DNA of 64,000 nt, taken from contig JACPCS010000107.1 in NCBI GenBank assembly GCA_016184455.1, positions 1-64,000 on the forward strand, in the 5' to 3' direction. The notes below the pieces were generated by a model, which searched no databases, was not told the origin of the DNA, and saw only the letters and a list, made by a program, of their open reading frames with translations. Both the position numbers and the translations under genes were made by a program. This stretch comes from Acidobacteriota bacterium. Lineage in GTDB: Bacteria; Acidobacteriota; Vicinamibacteria; Vicinamibacterales; UBA2999. Of this stretch, positions 26,459 through 35,352 are shown in pieces (the stretch's first letter is position 1; every line of letters starts with the position of its first letter).

Positions 26459-26534
26459 AGTAGGCGGTAGGCAGTAGGCAGAAAGGCATGCCGGTGCGTC
26501 GCACCGACCGCCGGTTGCCTACTGCCTACTATCC
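26459..26534. repeat. Inverted heptamer arrays enclosing a second hairpin
   Basis: Left arm 26459-26479: AGTAGGC, GGTAGGC, AGTAGGC. Right arm 26515-26528: TTGCCTA, CTGCCTA, then CTATCCG. Between them CGGTGC-GTC-GCACCG forms an independent perfect hairpin. The right arm contains the stop codon of the small membrane protein gene (TAG at 26529-26531 on the minus strand). Confidence 0.8.
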
Positions 26535-26813
26535 GATGAAGAGCGGGCCTTCCTCGTCGCCCGCGGCGGCGTGCGACTCCTTCTGCGGTCCGCGGAAGAT
26601 CGCCAGAATCGCCTTGAAGACCGAGGTCGCCCGTGCGGCGTCGGCGGTGAGCGCCTGCAGACTCGCGACGATCGGCCGGATGTCCTGCTCGACGCGGTCG
26701 GCGAACCGATCGACGCGCCGCACCAGCCGGACGGCCACGACGACCGCGGCCACCTGGATGGCGGCCATGACGAGCACCGCGACGGCTATGATGCCGAGGA
26801 ATACGTCAGTCAC
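26529..26813 (-). CDS. Small membrane protein after mlaD
   Basis: 94 residues. One long N-terminal transmembrane segment (about residues 5-32, IIAVAVLVMAAIQVAAVVV) is followed by an amphipathic helix (VRRVDRFADRVEQDIRPIVASL) and a short acidic tail, reminiscent of DUF948-type proteins. The GTG start overlaps the mlaD stop by one base (TAGTG), so it belongs to the Mla operon and may assist the transporter. The C-terminal codons end within a heptamer array. Confidence 0.7.
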   Translation of the reverse strand: MTDVFLGIIAVAVLVMAAIQVAAVVVAVRLVRRVDRFADRVEQDIRPIVASLQALTADAARATSVFKAILAIFRGPQKESHAAAGDEEGPLFIG

Positions 26814-27853
26814 TAGAACAGGCTCACGCGGACGTTGAGGAATTTGCGCGGGTCGGCGCGGATGTCGCGTACGAGCTGCCGCAGCTCGGCGACCGCGCTG
26901 TTCATGTTCTCATACAACTGCCGATCCCGCAGCAACTGGCCGGCGGTCCCCTGCCCCTCCTGGAGGCCCGCCACCACTTTGTCGAGCCGATCGGACATGG
27001 AGTTGAGCCGGTCGTACAGCTGGCGATCGTTGACGAGCCGACCGGCCGTCCCCTCGCCGCGGCTGATGCTGCCGGTAATCGCGTCCAGATTGGCGCCGGT
27101 CGACGAGAGCGACCGCGCGAACGCGTCATCGGTCAGGAACCGGCCGAGCGTGCCCTCGCCCGCGCGAATGCGCGCGGTGATCGTCTCGAAGCTCTGGAGC
27201 GACGCTTCGAGCGCCTTGGCGGCGGTCGGATCGTTGATCAACCGGGGGAGCGTCCCGCGGCCGCGGTTTACGCTGTGCACGACGGCTTCGGCCGCCTTCA
27301 CGAGCGCCGACATCTCCTTGTACAGCGCCTCGTCGGTGAACAACCGGCCGACGGTGCCCTTGCCGAGGCGGATCTCCTGGATCAGATACGTCAGCTCTTG
27401 GATGCCCTGCGACGCCTGGGCCGTCACCTCGGTGAGCGAGGCGGCCGTCGGCCGCGTCCGCACGTACCCCCACTCCGGAATCGGCGTGCCGGCGGTCGAG
27501 GCGGTGATATCGATGGCGCTTTCCCCGAGCAGCGAGACCGAACCGAGCGCCGCGGTCGAGGCGGTCGTCACGCGGGGGCGCATCCGATCCGACAGCTCGA
27601 ACGTGACCTCCACGCGGTCGCCGATGAAGTCGATCCCGGTGACCGAGCCGACCTCGACGCCAGCGACGCGCACGGGCGAGCCCTCATTGAGCCCGGTGAT
27701 GTTGTCGAACACCGCTTTGAGCGAGTAGCGCTGCCAGCTGAACCCGCCTTCGCCGCTCAGCAGGAAGATCAGCATGGCCGCGAGCGCCAGGGCGACGACC
27801 GACACGATCCCGATCTTCAGTTCGGCCCAGGCAAGTGAACGAGTGCGTGGCAT
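26813..27853 (-). CDS. mlaD: MCE-domain lipid-binding protein of the Mla ABC transporter
   Basis: 346 residues: one membrane anchor (about residues 12-32), an MCE domain (YSLKAVFDNITGLNEGSPV, VRVAGVEVGSVTGI), and a long C-terminal helical region. Between about residues 163 and 310 a GxGT-x-GRL-type motif recurs five times (GKGTVGRL, GRGTLPRL, GEGTLGRF, GEGTAGRL, GQGTAGQL), each followed by a D-x-x-L/A-Y/A stretch. MlaD hexamers carry phospholipids between inner membrane and periplasm. Same operon as mlaF/mlaE. Confidence 0.92.
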   Translation of the reverse strand: MPRTRSLAWAELKIGIVSVVALALAAMLIFLLSGEGGFSWQRYSLKAVFDNITGLNEGSPVRVAGVEVGSVTGIDFIGDRVEVTFELSDRMRPRVTTASTAALGSVSLLGESAIDITASTAGTPIPEWGYVRTRPTAASLTEVTAQASQGIQELTYLIQEIRLGKGTVGRLFTDEALYKEMSALVKAAEAVVHSVNRGRGTLPRLINDPTAAKALEASLQSFETITARIRAGEGTLGRFLTDDAFARSLSSTGANLDAITGSISRGEGTAGRLVNDRQLYDRLNSMSDRLDKVVAGLQEGQGTAGQLLRDRQLYENMNSAVAELRQLVRDIRADPRKFLNVRVSLF

Positions 27854-27866
27854 GACGTGTGTGCCT

Positions 27867-28712
27867 CTACGATGACAGGAATGTACGGAGGTACGGGTCG
27901 CGCGCGCCGCGGAGCTCCGCGGCGTTCCCTTCGAAATGGATGCCCCCGTCCTTCAGCATAATGAACTCCGCCTCTCGCGCCTTGGCCGCATCGGCCTCCA
28001 CGATCCGGATCCCGTCGCCGTTCAGGACCGCTTCGTGCGTCGCGATGTGGAAGGCGTCGCGGAGCTGATGCGTCACGACGATCGAGCTGATCTCTTCGAG
28101 GTCGCGCAGCTTGATGATCTCGTTGTCGACCGTGTCGGCCGTGATCGGATCGAGGCCCGTGGTGGCCTCGTCGTACAGCAGGATACGCGGTTTGTACGAC
28201 ATCGCCCTCGCGATCGCGACGCGGCGGCGCTGGCCCCCCGACAGCTCCGACGGCATCCGGTCGGCGAACTCGGCGAGGCCGATGAACCCCAGCACCTCAT
28301 CGACGCGCGCCCACACCTGGTCCTCGGGCATCCCCTCCTCCAGGAGCTTGTACCCGACGTTTTCGGCCACCGTCAGGGAATCGAACAGCGCCCCTTCCTG
28401 GAATACCATCCCGAGGTCCGCCCGCACCTTCATCAGCCCCGCTTCCGCCATCTGATCCACGCGTTCGCCGTTCACCCAGATGACCCCGGCGTCGGGCTTC
28501 CACAACCCGAGGATCAACTTCAGAATCGTCGACTTCCCGGACCCGCTCGCCCCCAGGAAGATCTTCGTATGCCCCTTGATGAGCGTGAAGCTGATCTCGC
28601 GCAGGACCACGTGGTCGTCGAACGCCAGCGACACCCGGTCGAACACCACGATGGGCGAACCCGGGCCGAGCGCCTCTTCGAGCGCCGGTGCACGCTGGGT
28701 GGCGAAGGTCAT
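27867..28712 (-). CDS. mlaF: ABC transporter ATP-binding protein MlaF
   Basis: 281 residues. Walker A GASGSGKST, Q-loop VFQEGALF, signature LSGGQRRRVAIARAM, Walker B ILLYDEATTGLDP and the H-switch VVTHQL. The sequence after the Walker B (TGLDPITADTVDNEI) matches the Mkl/MlaF subgroup. Cytosolic ATPase driving phospholipid movement with MlaE and MlaD. Located 13 nt before mlaD. Confidence 0.95.
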   Translation of the reverse strand: MTFATQRAPALEEALGPGSPIVVFDRVSLAFDDHVVLREISFTLIKGHTKIFLGASGSGKSTILKLILGLWKPDAGVIWVNGERVDQMAEAGLMKVRADLGMVFQEGALFDSLTVAENVGYKLLEEGMPEDQVWARVDEVLGFIGLAEFADRMPSELSGGQRRRVAIARAMSYKPRILLYDEATTGLDPITADTVDNEIIKLRDLEEISSIVVTHQLRDAFHIATHEAVLNGDGIRIVEADAAKAREAEFIMLKDGGIHFEGNAAELRGARDPYLRTFLSS

Positions 28713-28823
28713 CCCTACGGGTACGTCCTTCCCACGACGAGACTGGCCGCTCCGTTGTCGCGGCCAGCAGAACCGCGGTCGAAGGGCTGTCTCTGGTGGT
28801 AGTGCATCAGTTGATACAGGCCA

Positions 28824-29597
28824 TTAGTAGAGCACGCGCATGAGGACGGGCGTCAGGAAGAAGTCGACCGCAATGACCAGCACCGAGGCGACCACCACCG
28901 CATTGGTGGTCGATCGGCCGACGCCCTGCGTGCCACCCCGCGTCCGCAGCCCGACGTGGCAGCCGATCGTGCCGATCACGAACCCGAGCACGAACGGCTT
29001 GACGATCCCCTGCCATGCATCACCTAGATACAACCCTTCCTGTACCTGCGTCCAGTAGGTGCTCGAGCCGACACCCAGGTTCGTGACGGAGATGATCCAG
29101 CCGGCGATGATGGCGAACGTGTCGGCAATCACCGTCAGCACGGGCGCCATCATCGTCGTCGCGAGCACCCGTGGGATGACGAGCTTGCGGAGCGGGTCGG
29201 TGCCGAGCGTGCGCAGCGCGTTGATCTGGTCCGTGACGGCCATCGACCCGAGCTCAGCCGCGATGCCGGAGCCGACGCGCCCCGCCAGCATCAGCGCGGT
29301 CAGCACCGGGCCGAGCTCCCGGATCATGGAGGCGCTGACGAGCTGCCCGACCAGCGTCCGCGCGCCGAATCGATCGAGCGTCTGACCTGTCTGGAGCGCG
29401 AGCGCCGCCCCGGTGAAGAAGCCGGTCAGCGAGACCACGGTCAGCGATCCGATGCCGATCGCCTCGAACTGCATCACCACATCGCGCCGGTAGAACGGCG
29501 CCGTCACCGCGGCCCGGACGATGTGCCCGAGGAGCAGGACGTATTCCTGCACCTCGAGCACCGCGGCCTTCATCCAGCGCTCGGTGTGGGTCAGCAC
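28824..29597 (-). CDS. mlaE: ABC transporter permease MlaE
   Basis: 257 residues with five to six hydrophobic helices. Conserved MlaE signatures: GIGSLTVVSLTGFFTGAAL, RELGPVLTALMLAGRVGSGIAAELG and MAVTDQINALRTLGTDP. Starts at a GTG 4 nt after uvrB. The 111-bp gap to mlaF is unusually long for this operon and shows no further coding. Confidence 0.95.
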   Translation of the reverse strand: MLTHTERWMKAAVLEVQEYVLLLGHIVRAAVTAPFYRRDVVMQFEAIGIGSLTVVSLTGFFTGAALALQTGQTLDRFGARTLVGQLVSASMIRELGPVLTALMLAGRVGSGIAAELGSMAVTDQINALRTLGTDPLRKLVIPRVLATTMMAPVLTVIADTFAIIAGWIISVTNLGVGSSTYWTQVQEGLYLGDAWQGIVKPFVLGFVIGTIGCHVGLRTRGGTQGVGRSTTNAVVVASVLVIAVDFFLTPVLMRVLY

Positions 29598-29601
29598 GCG
29601 A

Positions 29602-31608
29602 TCATCGGCCTGCGGAGAGGCGGGTCAGCCCGAGCTCACGGCTGCGCAGCGCCTTGAGCCGGTCGCGGATCGAGGCGGCCCGCTCGAAGTCGAGGTTCGC
29701 CGCCGCGGCCTTCATCTCCTTCTCGAGCCGTGCGATCTCGGCATCGAGCTCCGCCTGCGTGCGGAACGGCAGCCGCTCTTCCTCGACCTCGGGCGCGCTC
29801 ACGTAGTCGCGCTCGTAGACGCTCGACAGCACGTCGTCGATCTGGCGCACGACCGACTCCGGCGTGATGCCGTGCTCGGCGTTGTAGGCCGCCTGGAGCG
29901 CCCGCCGGCGCTCGGTCTCGGCAATCGCCGACTTCATCGAGGCGGTGATCGTGTCCGCGTACATGATCACGCGGCCGTTGATGTTGCGTGCGGCGCGGCC
30001 CGATGTCTGTATCAGCGACCCCGAGGAGCGCAGGAAGCCCTCCTTGTCGGCGTCGAGGATCGCGACCAGCGAGACCTCCGGCAGGTCGAGCCCCTCCCGG
30101 AGGAGGTTGATGCCCACGAGCACGTCGAAGGCGCCGCGGCGCAGATCGCGCAGGATGTCCACCCGCTCGAGTGTATCGATGTCCGAGTGCAGGTATCGCA
30201 CCCGCACGCCCAGCTCCTGGTAGTACGCCGTCAGGTCTTCCGCCATGCGTTTGGTGAGCGTCGTCACGAGCACGCGCTCGTGCGTGCCGACCCGATCCCG
30301 GATCTCGGTGAGCAGATCGTCCACCTGGCCCCGCACGGGACGCACCTCGATCGGCGGGTCCATCAGGCCCGTCGGCCGGATCACCTGCTCGACGACCACG
30401 CCGCCGGCCCTGGCCAGCTCGTACGGGCCCGGCGTCGCCGAGACGAAGACCACCTGCTTCACGCGCGCTTCCCACTCTTCGAAACTGAGGGGGCGATTGT
30501 CGAGCGCCGAAGGGAGACGGAAGCCGTAGGCCACGAGCACTTCCTTTCGCGAGCGATCGCCGTGGTACATGCCGCGAATCTGCGGCACGGTCTGATGGCT
30601 TTCGTCGACGACGACGAGCGCGTCGTCCGGGAGGTAGTCGAGCAAGGTCGGCGGCGGCTCGCCCGGCGCCCGTCCGGTCAGGTGCCGCGCGTAGTTCTCG
30701 ATGCCGTGACAGTAGCCGATCTCGCGAATCATCTCGAGATCGAACATCGTGCGCTGGTGCAGCCGCTGCGCTTCGAGCAGCTTGCCTTCGGACTCGAGCT
30801 GGCCTCGGTACCATTCCAGCTCCTGTTTGATCGCTTCGACCGCGCGCTTCGTGCGGTCGCGCGAGGTGACGAAGTGCGATTTCGGATAGACGGCGACCTT
30901 CTCGACGCGGCGGATGACCTTCCCCGTCAGCGGGTCGAACCATGCCAGCTCGTCGACCTCGTCGCCGAACAGCCCGATGCGCAGCGCGTGCTCCTCGTAC
31001 GACGGCACCACCTCGACGATGTCGCCGCGCACGCGGAAGGCGCCGCGGCCGAATTCGGCGTCGTTGCGCTCGTACTGGATCTCGACGAGCTTCCGCAGGA
31101 TCTGGTCGCGATCGATCCGCTGCCCGAGCTGCAGCGGCAGGAGCATCCCGTAGTACGCCTCCGGGGAGCCGAGGCCGTAGATGCACGAGACGCTCGCGAC
31201 GATGATGACGTCGCGCCGCTCGAAGAGCGACCGGGTGGCGGAGAGGCGCATGCGGTCGATCTCGTCGTTGATCGTCGCTTCCTTCTCGATGTACGAGTCG
31301 GTCGCGGGCACGTAGGCCTCGGGCTGGTAGTAGTCGTAGTAGCTGACGAAGTACTCGACGGCGTTCTCGGGGAAGAAGCGCTTGAACTCCTGATAGAGCT
31401 GCGCCGCCAGCGTCTTGTTGTGCGCCATCACCAGCGTCGGCCGGTTCACCGCGGCGACGACCTGCGCCATCGTGAACGTCTTGCCGGAGCCGGTGACGCC
31501 CAGCAGCACCTGGTGCGTGTCGCCGCGGTTCAGGCCCTCGACGAGCTCCGGGATGGCGTGAACCTGATCGCCACGGACTTCGAAGTCACTGACGAGGGCA
31601 AAATTCAT
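29602..31608 (-). CDS. uvrB: Excinuclease ABC subunit B
   Basis: Nucleotide excision repair helicase-like subunit, 668 residues. Walker [13 protein letters not shown], beta-hairpin region [32 protein letters not shown], helicase motifs VVDESHQ and QTSGRAARN, and the C-terminal UVR motif ([18 protein letters not shown]). Begins [10 protein letters not shown]. Its 5' leader consists entirely of an inverted heptamer array and has no Shine-Dalgarno. The first gene of an operon with the Mla transporter, an uncommon partnership. Confidence 0.97.
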   Translation of the reverse strand: MNFALVSDFEVRGDQVHAIPELVEGLNRGDTHQVLLGVTGSGKTFTMAQVVAAVNRPTLVMAHNKTLAAQLYQEFKRFFPENAVEYFVSYYDYYQPEAYVPATDSYIEKEATINDEIDRMRLSATRSLFERRDVIIVASVSCIYGLGSPEAYYGMLLPLQLGQRIDRDQILRKLVEIQYERNDAEFGRGAFRVRGDIVEVVPSYEEHALRIGLFGDEVDELAWFDPLTGKVIRRVEKVAVYPKSHFVTSRDRTKRAVEAIKQELEWYRGQLESEGKLLEAQRLHQRTMFDLEMIREIGYCHGIENYARHLTGRAPGEPPPTLLDYLPDDALVVVDESHQTVPQIRGMYHGDRSRKEVLVAYGFRLPSALDNRPLSFEEWEARVKQVVFVSATPGPYELARAGGVVVEQVIRPTGLMDPPIEVRPVRGQVDDLLTEIRDRVGTHERVLVTTLTKRMAEDLTAYYQELGVRVRYLHSDIDTLERVDILRDLRRGAFDVLVGINLLREGLDLPEVSLVAILDADKEGFLRSSGSLIQTSGRAARNINGRVIMYADTITASMKSAIAETERRRALQAAYNAEHGITPESVVRQIDDVLSSVYERDYVSAPEVEEERLPFRTQAELDAEIARLEKEMKAAAANLDFERAASIRDRLKALRSRELGLTRLSAGR

Positions 31609-31610
31609 TT

Positions 31611-31692
31611 ACGATTTGCGATTCGTGATTGGTGATTCGGGACAGATGGCCGGGCCCAAATCGCCAATCACAAATCACTAATCATAAATGAT
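31611..31692. repeat. Inverted heptamer arrays forming the uvrB leader
   Basis: Left arm 31611-31638: ACGATTT, GCGATTC, GTGATTG, GTGATTC. Right arm from 31658: AAATCGC, CAATCAC, AAATCAC, TAATCAT, AAATGAT (AATC at 31659, 31666, 31673, 31680; AATG at 31687). Perfect 7-bp phase in both arms, complementary to each other, AT-rich unlike the surroundings, exactly filling the gap between the VWA stop and the uvrB ATG. Confidence 0.9.
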
Positions 31693-32610
31693 TTATCGCC
31701 CTTCTTTATAGAGCGCGAAGTAGCCCTTGCGGGTGTGGACGCGGAGATCGCGCAGCCCGGGCCGCTTGACCCTGATCTCGACGCGGCGCCAGCTGCCGTC
31801 CTGGGCCGTGTTGGTGGAGACGTACCCGAGGGTGTACTGGTTGCGAATCTGGGCGACGATCTTTTCGTAGGCCGCCTCCACGTCCTTCATCGCCGTGGGG
31901 AAGAACGCCTGGCCGCCCGTCGCCTCCGCGATGTCCATGAGCCGCATGCGCTGGCCGATGCGGACGCTGCTCGGCTGGTTCTCGAGAAAGCCGACCGCAT
32001 GAATGGTGACGTCCGAGGCGCGGACGAGCGTCATCGCGTCGCTGAACGTGATCGTGCTGCGTGTGTCGCCGCCGTCGGTGTAGAGCACGAGGATCTTCCG
32101 GCCGTCAGCCTCGGCCGCGCCGTCGAGATACACGCCGAGCGCGTCGTACAGCGCCGTCCAGCCGTCCGGCTTCCGGTTGCGGATACGCTCGACCATGCGT
32201 GGAAAGTTGGCCTGGTCGTAGCGGGCCACCCTGACCTCGGTGTCGAAGTCGACGAGCGTCATGTCGACGGCGTCGCTGAGGGTGTTGAGGAACTTCACCG
32301 CCGCCGACCGGGCGAGCTTGATGTCCTCGCCCATGCTGCCGCTCGTGTCGAAGAGCAGCCCGAGATGGAGCGGCAGTTCCTCGGTCTCGCTGTCGCCGCG
32401 CGCAAACGAGGTGAGGGTCTGCGGCTTGCCGTCCTCGCGGATCTCGAAGTCGTCGCGTGTCAGATCACTGAGGAAATTCCCGCGCCGATCCGTGACCGTC
32501 ACGCCCATGGTCACGAGATCGATCCGCGATCGGAACTGCGCGTCGATGACGCTCGGGACGAGTCCGCCCAGCACTGCGGCCGTCATCAGGGCCCTGCGCA
32601 TCCGCATCAT
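31693..32610 (-). CDS. Acidobacterial-type VWFA-domain protein, exported
   Basis: 305 residues. A signal-like N-terminus is followed by the typical opening segment of the acidobacterial VWFA-related family (TMGVTVTDRRGNFLSDLTRDDFEI, near residues 34-60), then a von Willebrand A domain with MIDAS DTSGSMGED, the Thr/Asp positions DMTLVDFDTEV and LYTDGGDTRS. The C-terminus (IVAQIRNQYTLGYVS) is also family-typical. Role is not known; likely protein-protein interaction outside the cytosol. It is the strongest taxonomic clue in the window. Confidence 0.88.
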   Translation of the reverse strand: MMRMRRALMTAAVLGGLVPSVIDAQFRSRIDLVTMGVTVTDRRGNFLSDLTRDDFEIREDGKPQTLTSFARGDSETEELPLHLGLLFDTSGSMGEDIKLARSAAVKFLNTLSDAVDMTLVDFDTEVRVARYDQANFPRMVERIRNRKPDGWTALYDALGVYLDGAAEADGRKILVLYTDGGDTRSTITFSDAMTLVRASDVTIHAVGFLENQPSSVRIGQRMRLMDIAEATGGQAFFPTAMKDVEAAYEKIVAQIRNQYTLGYVSTNTAQDGSWRRVEIRVKRPGLRDLRVHTRKGYFALYKEGR

Positions 32611-32669
32611 CCTCAGAGACCTCCGATCCTACACCGGGTACCGGGGAAACCCGATAGATCAGAGGGGCG

Positions 32670-32675
32670 TATAAT
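32670..32675 (+). promoter_or_regulatory. Consensus -10 box upstream of the DHH gene
   Basis: A perfect TATAAT in GC-rich DNA, about 53 nt before the ATG at 32729. The -35 region is not recognisable. Confidence 0.45.
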
Positions 32676-32728
32676 TAGAGTTTCGCGTCTATGGTGCAGG
32701 TGGTTCCGGGGGCGGCCGTGGTCATCCT

Positions 32729-34153
32729 ATGAGGTGCCTCGCCGTCTGCCAGACCGAGCTGGTCATCAGGATGCTCCACGAAATCCTGCTGCCCAGCTTC
32801 GAGGTCGAATTCCTCGTCGAGAGCAAACCGGTCGCCCGCCGCCTCCATGAAGCGCGCCTGAACGTCACAGCCGCGGACCCGCGGCGCACCGATACCTACC
32901 TCAGAGCCGACCTGACCCCTGGCACCTGCGTGGTGGTCGAAGACAACGGCCGCCGCAGCCTGAAGAAGATCCTCGAGGCGATCCGCGACGCGGGCGGAAC
33001 GCTGGTCTACGTGCTCGGCGTCGGCATCTCGCACGCGCGGGAGCGCGAGCACGCGCTCAAGGCGCAGTTTCCCGAGCTGAACTACCTCGCGCTCTCGGAG
33101 CTCTTCGGCGGCCCGCTCCTCACCGAGTTCAGCCGGTCGCTGACGCGCCTGCGCGTCCAGCAGTACCAGCGGTTCTTCACTGACGCCGAGCGCGTCCTGA
33201 TCCTGCTGCACAACGAGCCCGATCCCGATGCGCTCGCCAGCGGCCTCGCGCTGCGCAATGCGCTCCGGCGGACGCGTCAGACGGCCGTCATCGCGGCGCT
33301 CGAAGGGGTGACGCGGCCGGAGAACGTGCGCATGGTCAACCTGCTCGACCTGCACGTCGAGCAGATCACGCCGGCGCAGGTGGCCGAGTACGACCGCGTG
33401 GCGATGGTCGACGTGCAGCCGCACTACTTCGGCGGCGCCATCGATCGCGTCGACCTGGTCATCGATCATCATCCGGAGCAGCCCGGATATACGGCGGTGT
33501 TCAAGGACATCCGCCCCGACTACGGCTCGACCTCCACGATCATGACCGAGCACCTGCGGGCGGTCGACGCCAACATCTCGGAGCGCACCGCCACGGCGAT
33601 GCTGTACGCCATCAAGTCGGACACGCTCTTCTTCAACCGCCAGGCGAACCGGGTCGACATCGAGGCGTTCTCGTATCTCTATCCGCTCGCCGACGCGGCG
33701 CTCATCCGCAAGATGGAGGGGGCGGAAATCACGATGGAGCGGCTGGAGTACGTGCTCCGCGCCAAGCAGCACGGCCGGCTGGTCGAGCAGGTGTTCTGCG
33801 CCTTCCTCGGCGCGCTGCCCCGCGAGGACTTCATCCCGTACGTGGCCGACTTCTATCTGCAGCTCGAGAACGTGAAGTGGACGATCGTGGCCGGCGTCGT
33901 CCACGACTCGCTCGTCATCTCGGTGCGGAACCTCGGCTACTCGCGCAACGCCGGCGAGTTCGTGCGGAAGTACTTCGCCGATATCGGCAGCGCCGGCGGC
34001 CACCGCGCCATGGCGAAGGCCGTCGTCCCGCTCCGCGCCTTCCGCGACAAGTTCGGTAACATCCAGGCGGACGGCCTGACGGAGCGCATCCTGACGATGG
34101 CGCTCGACTTCCTGCACGAGCACCAACCGGCCGGCCGGCTGGTCAGAGCGTAG
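32729..34153 (+). CDS. DHH-family phosphoesterase with N-terminal Rossmann/RCK-like domain
   Basis: 474 residues. About 1-140 look like a TrkA-N/RCK-type nucleotide-binding domain without a clear GxGxxG. Then the DHH domain: NEPDPDALASG (metal Asps), VDVQPHYF, DHHPEQ, and the DHHA1 segment with GSAGGHRAMA. This matches oligoribonuclease/pAp-phosphatase (NrnA-like) or cyclic-dinucleotide phosphodiesterases. The motif before PDPDA has Asn-Glu where many members have His-x-x. Cytosolic. Followed 9 nt later by a 61-residue protein. Confidence 0.8.
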   Translation: MRCLAVCQTELVIRMLHEILLPSFEVEFLVESKPVARRLHEARLNVTAADPRRTDTYLRADLTPGTCVVVEDNGRRSLKKILEAIRDAGGTLVYVLGVGISHAREREHALKAQFPELNYLALSELFGGPLLTEFSRSLTRLRVQQYQRFFTDAERVLILLHNEPDPDALASGLALRNALRRTRQTAVIAALEGVTRPENVRMVNLLDLHVEQITPAQVAEYDRVAMVDVQPHYFGGAIDRVDLVIDHHPEQPGYTAVFKDIRPDYGSTSTIMTEHLRAVDANISERTATAMLYAIKSDTLFFNRQANRVDIEAFSYLYPLADAALIRKMEGAEITMERLEYVLRAKQHGRLVEQVFCAFLGALPREDFIPYVADFYLQLENVKWTIVAGVVHDSLVISVRNLGYSRNAGEFVRKYFADIGSAGGHRAMAKAVVPLRAFRDKFGNIQADGLTERILTMALDFLHEHQPAGRLVRA

Positions 34154-34162
34154 GAGAAAAGC

Positions 34163-34348
34163 GTGAAAGACGCACGTGTCTGCTCGATCGAGCTCGAGTC
34201 GGAAAAGATCGCGTTTCTCGAACAGATGGCGGCGACCTACGGCCTGCCCGACGTCGGGAAGGCCGTGCGGTGCCTGGTCAATTACGCACGGGAGAACCCC
34301 GACAGGCACGAGGCGATCTTCGCCGAGGTGCGCTGCCTCGACTGCTGA
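34163..34348 (+). CDS. Small protein downstream of the DHH phosphoesterase
   Basis: 61 residues from a GTG preceded by TAGGAGAA. A predicted strand (VCSIELESEK) followed by two helices (LEQMAATYGLPDVGKAVRC, LVNYARENPDR) suggests a ribbon-helix-helix-like fold, and it ends in a C-x-x-C (RCLDC). No known family assigned. The tight coupling to the DHH gene suggests a regulator or partner. Confidence 0.6.
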   Translation: MKDARVCSIELESEKIAFLEQMAATYGLPDVGKAVRCLVNYARENPDRHEAIFAEVRCLDC

Positions 34349-34828
34349 TTACTGTGGCGGCGTGGGCGCCGCGGCCGCGCCGGTCGCCGGAGGCAGGTTC
34401 GAGTTGCCGATGTCCTCGATCACCTTCCAGGTCCCCTCGGGCTGCTTCTTCCAGATCGTGACGTACTTGCCGCGCTCCTTCGCGCCGTTGGCCGTCAGCT
34501 CGTAGGAGCCAACGGTGTAGCCGAGATCGCCGGCGGCTGACACTTCAGCCCGTTCCGGCGTCCACGACAGCGAGACGCCCGGGGCCGTCACCGGTTCGGC
34601 GAATGCCTTTCGGATGGCGTCGGTGCCTCGGACGGCGGCGCGTCCCGACAGGTGCGCCGTGGCATCGGGTGCCCAGTACGACATGAACAGATCGACGTCC
34701 TTCGTCGACTGCGCGAACTGCCGATCGGCCTCGAGGAGCCCGGTGCGCTCCTCGTCGAGGTTGACCGAACGGCCGCAGCCGACGGCGATCAACGCCAGCA
34801 TGGCGGCCATGCACACCGAGCGGCGCAT
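34349..34828 (-). CDS. SnoaL/DUF4440-like lipoprotein
   Basis: 159 residues. Lipobox LIAVGC at the end of a short signal; the mature part has the NTF2-like pattern (LLEADRQFAQSTKDVDLFMSY, then DAIRKAFAEP and YVTIWKKQPEGTWKVIED) of DUF4440/ketosteroid-isomerase-like proteins. The C-terminus is Ala/Pro-rich. The start at 34828 is supported by AAAGGAG. Convergent with the small protein, with adjoining stops. Confidence 0.8.
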   Translation of the reverse strand: MRRSVCMAAMLALIAVGCGRSVNLDEERTGLLEADRQFAQSTKDVDLFMSYWAPDATAHLSGRAAVRGTDAIRKAFAEPVTAPGVSLSWTPERAEVSAAGDLGYTVGSYELTANGAKERGKYVTIWKKQPEGTWKVIEDIGNSNLPPATGAAAAPTPPQ

Positions 34829-34912
34829 GCGTCTCTCCTTTCGCAGCCTCGCAGCGCGGATTGTACATCCGCTCGCCGGCAGTGGCCGTTGCGCGTCAGC
34901 CGCCAACGGACT

Positions 34913-34926
34913 TACTGTGTACTGTG
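34913..34926. repeat. Two-copy heptamer repeat
   Basis: TACTGTG twice in tandem, 12 nt before the ATG of the ACT gene. Probably a minimal member of the heptamer-array class, but two copies could be chance. Confidence 0.35.
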
Positions 34927-34938
34927 AAGAGGTAGGCC

Positions 34939-35352
34939 ATGTTGAGCACACGTCCAGCCAAGGAAATCGTCGTCAGGATGCCAAACGAGATTGGCGGGCT
35001 CGACCGGCTGGCCAAGTCAATCGCGGACAAGGGCGCCAATGTCCTCGGCGTCTGCGCGTGGGTAGAAGGGAGCGACGCCGTCATTCGGCTGCTGACCGAC
35101 GACAGCGTGCGCGTCGCCGACGCCTTGAAGCCGCAGTACAGCGTGCGCCAGACCGATGTGCTGGTCGCCGAGCTGCCGCACAAGCCGGGCATGCTCCACC
35201 GCCTCACGGAAAGGCTCGCGCAGGAGCAGATCGACATCCATCACTTGTACGCGGCCGCCTCAGGCAGTCAGGACAAGTGCCTGGTCGTGTTCGCCACGGC
35301 GAACAACGACCGCGCCATGGTGCTGCTGAACGCCTCGACCACGGCACGCTGA
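34939..35352 (+). CDS. Tandem ACT-domain protein
   Basis: 137 residues with two ACT-like halves: EIVVRMPNEIGGLDRLAKSI, and VLVAELPHKPGMLHRLTERL, each with the G-x-L turn that binds amino acids or other small ligands. No catalytic domain. GAAGAGG precedes the ATG. Probably a cytosolic ligand sensor. A second ACT protein and a CBS protein lie within 2.4 kb. Confidence 0.8.
   Translation: MLSTRPAKEIVVRMPNEIGGLDRLAKSIADKGANVLGVCAWVEGSDAVIRLLTDDSVRVADALKPQYSVRQTDVLVAELPHKPGMLHRLTERLAQEQIDIHHLYAAASGSQDKCLVVFATANNDRAMVLLNASTTAR

Noticed and set aside
28760-28800. GGTCGAAGGGC in the mlaE-mlaF gap as another copy of the mutL palindrome
   Set aside because: Only one arm matches; the complementary half is not present.
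29521-31635. 704-codon open frame antisense to uvrB
   Set aside because: Shadow of uvrB; sequence is His/Asp/Arg-rich without domains.
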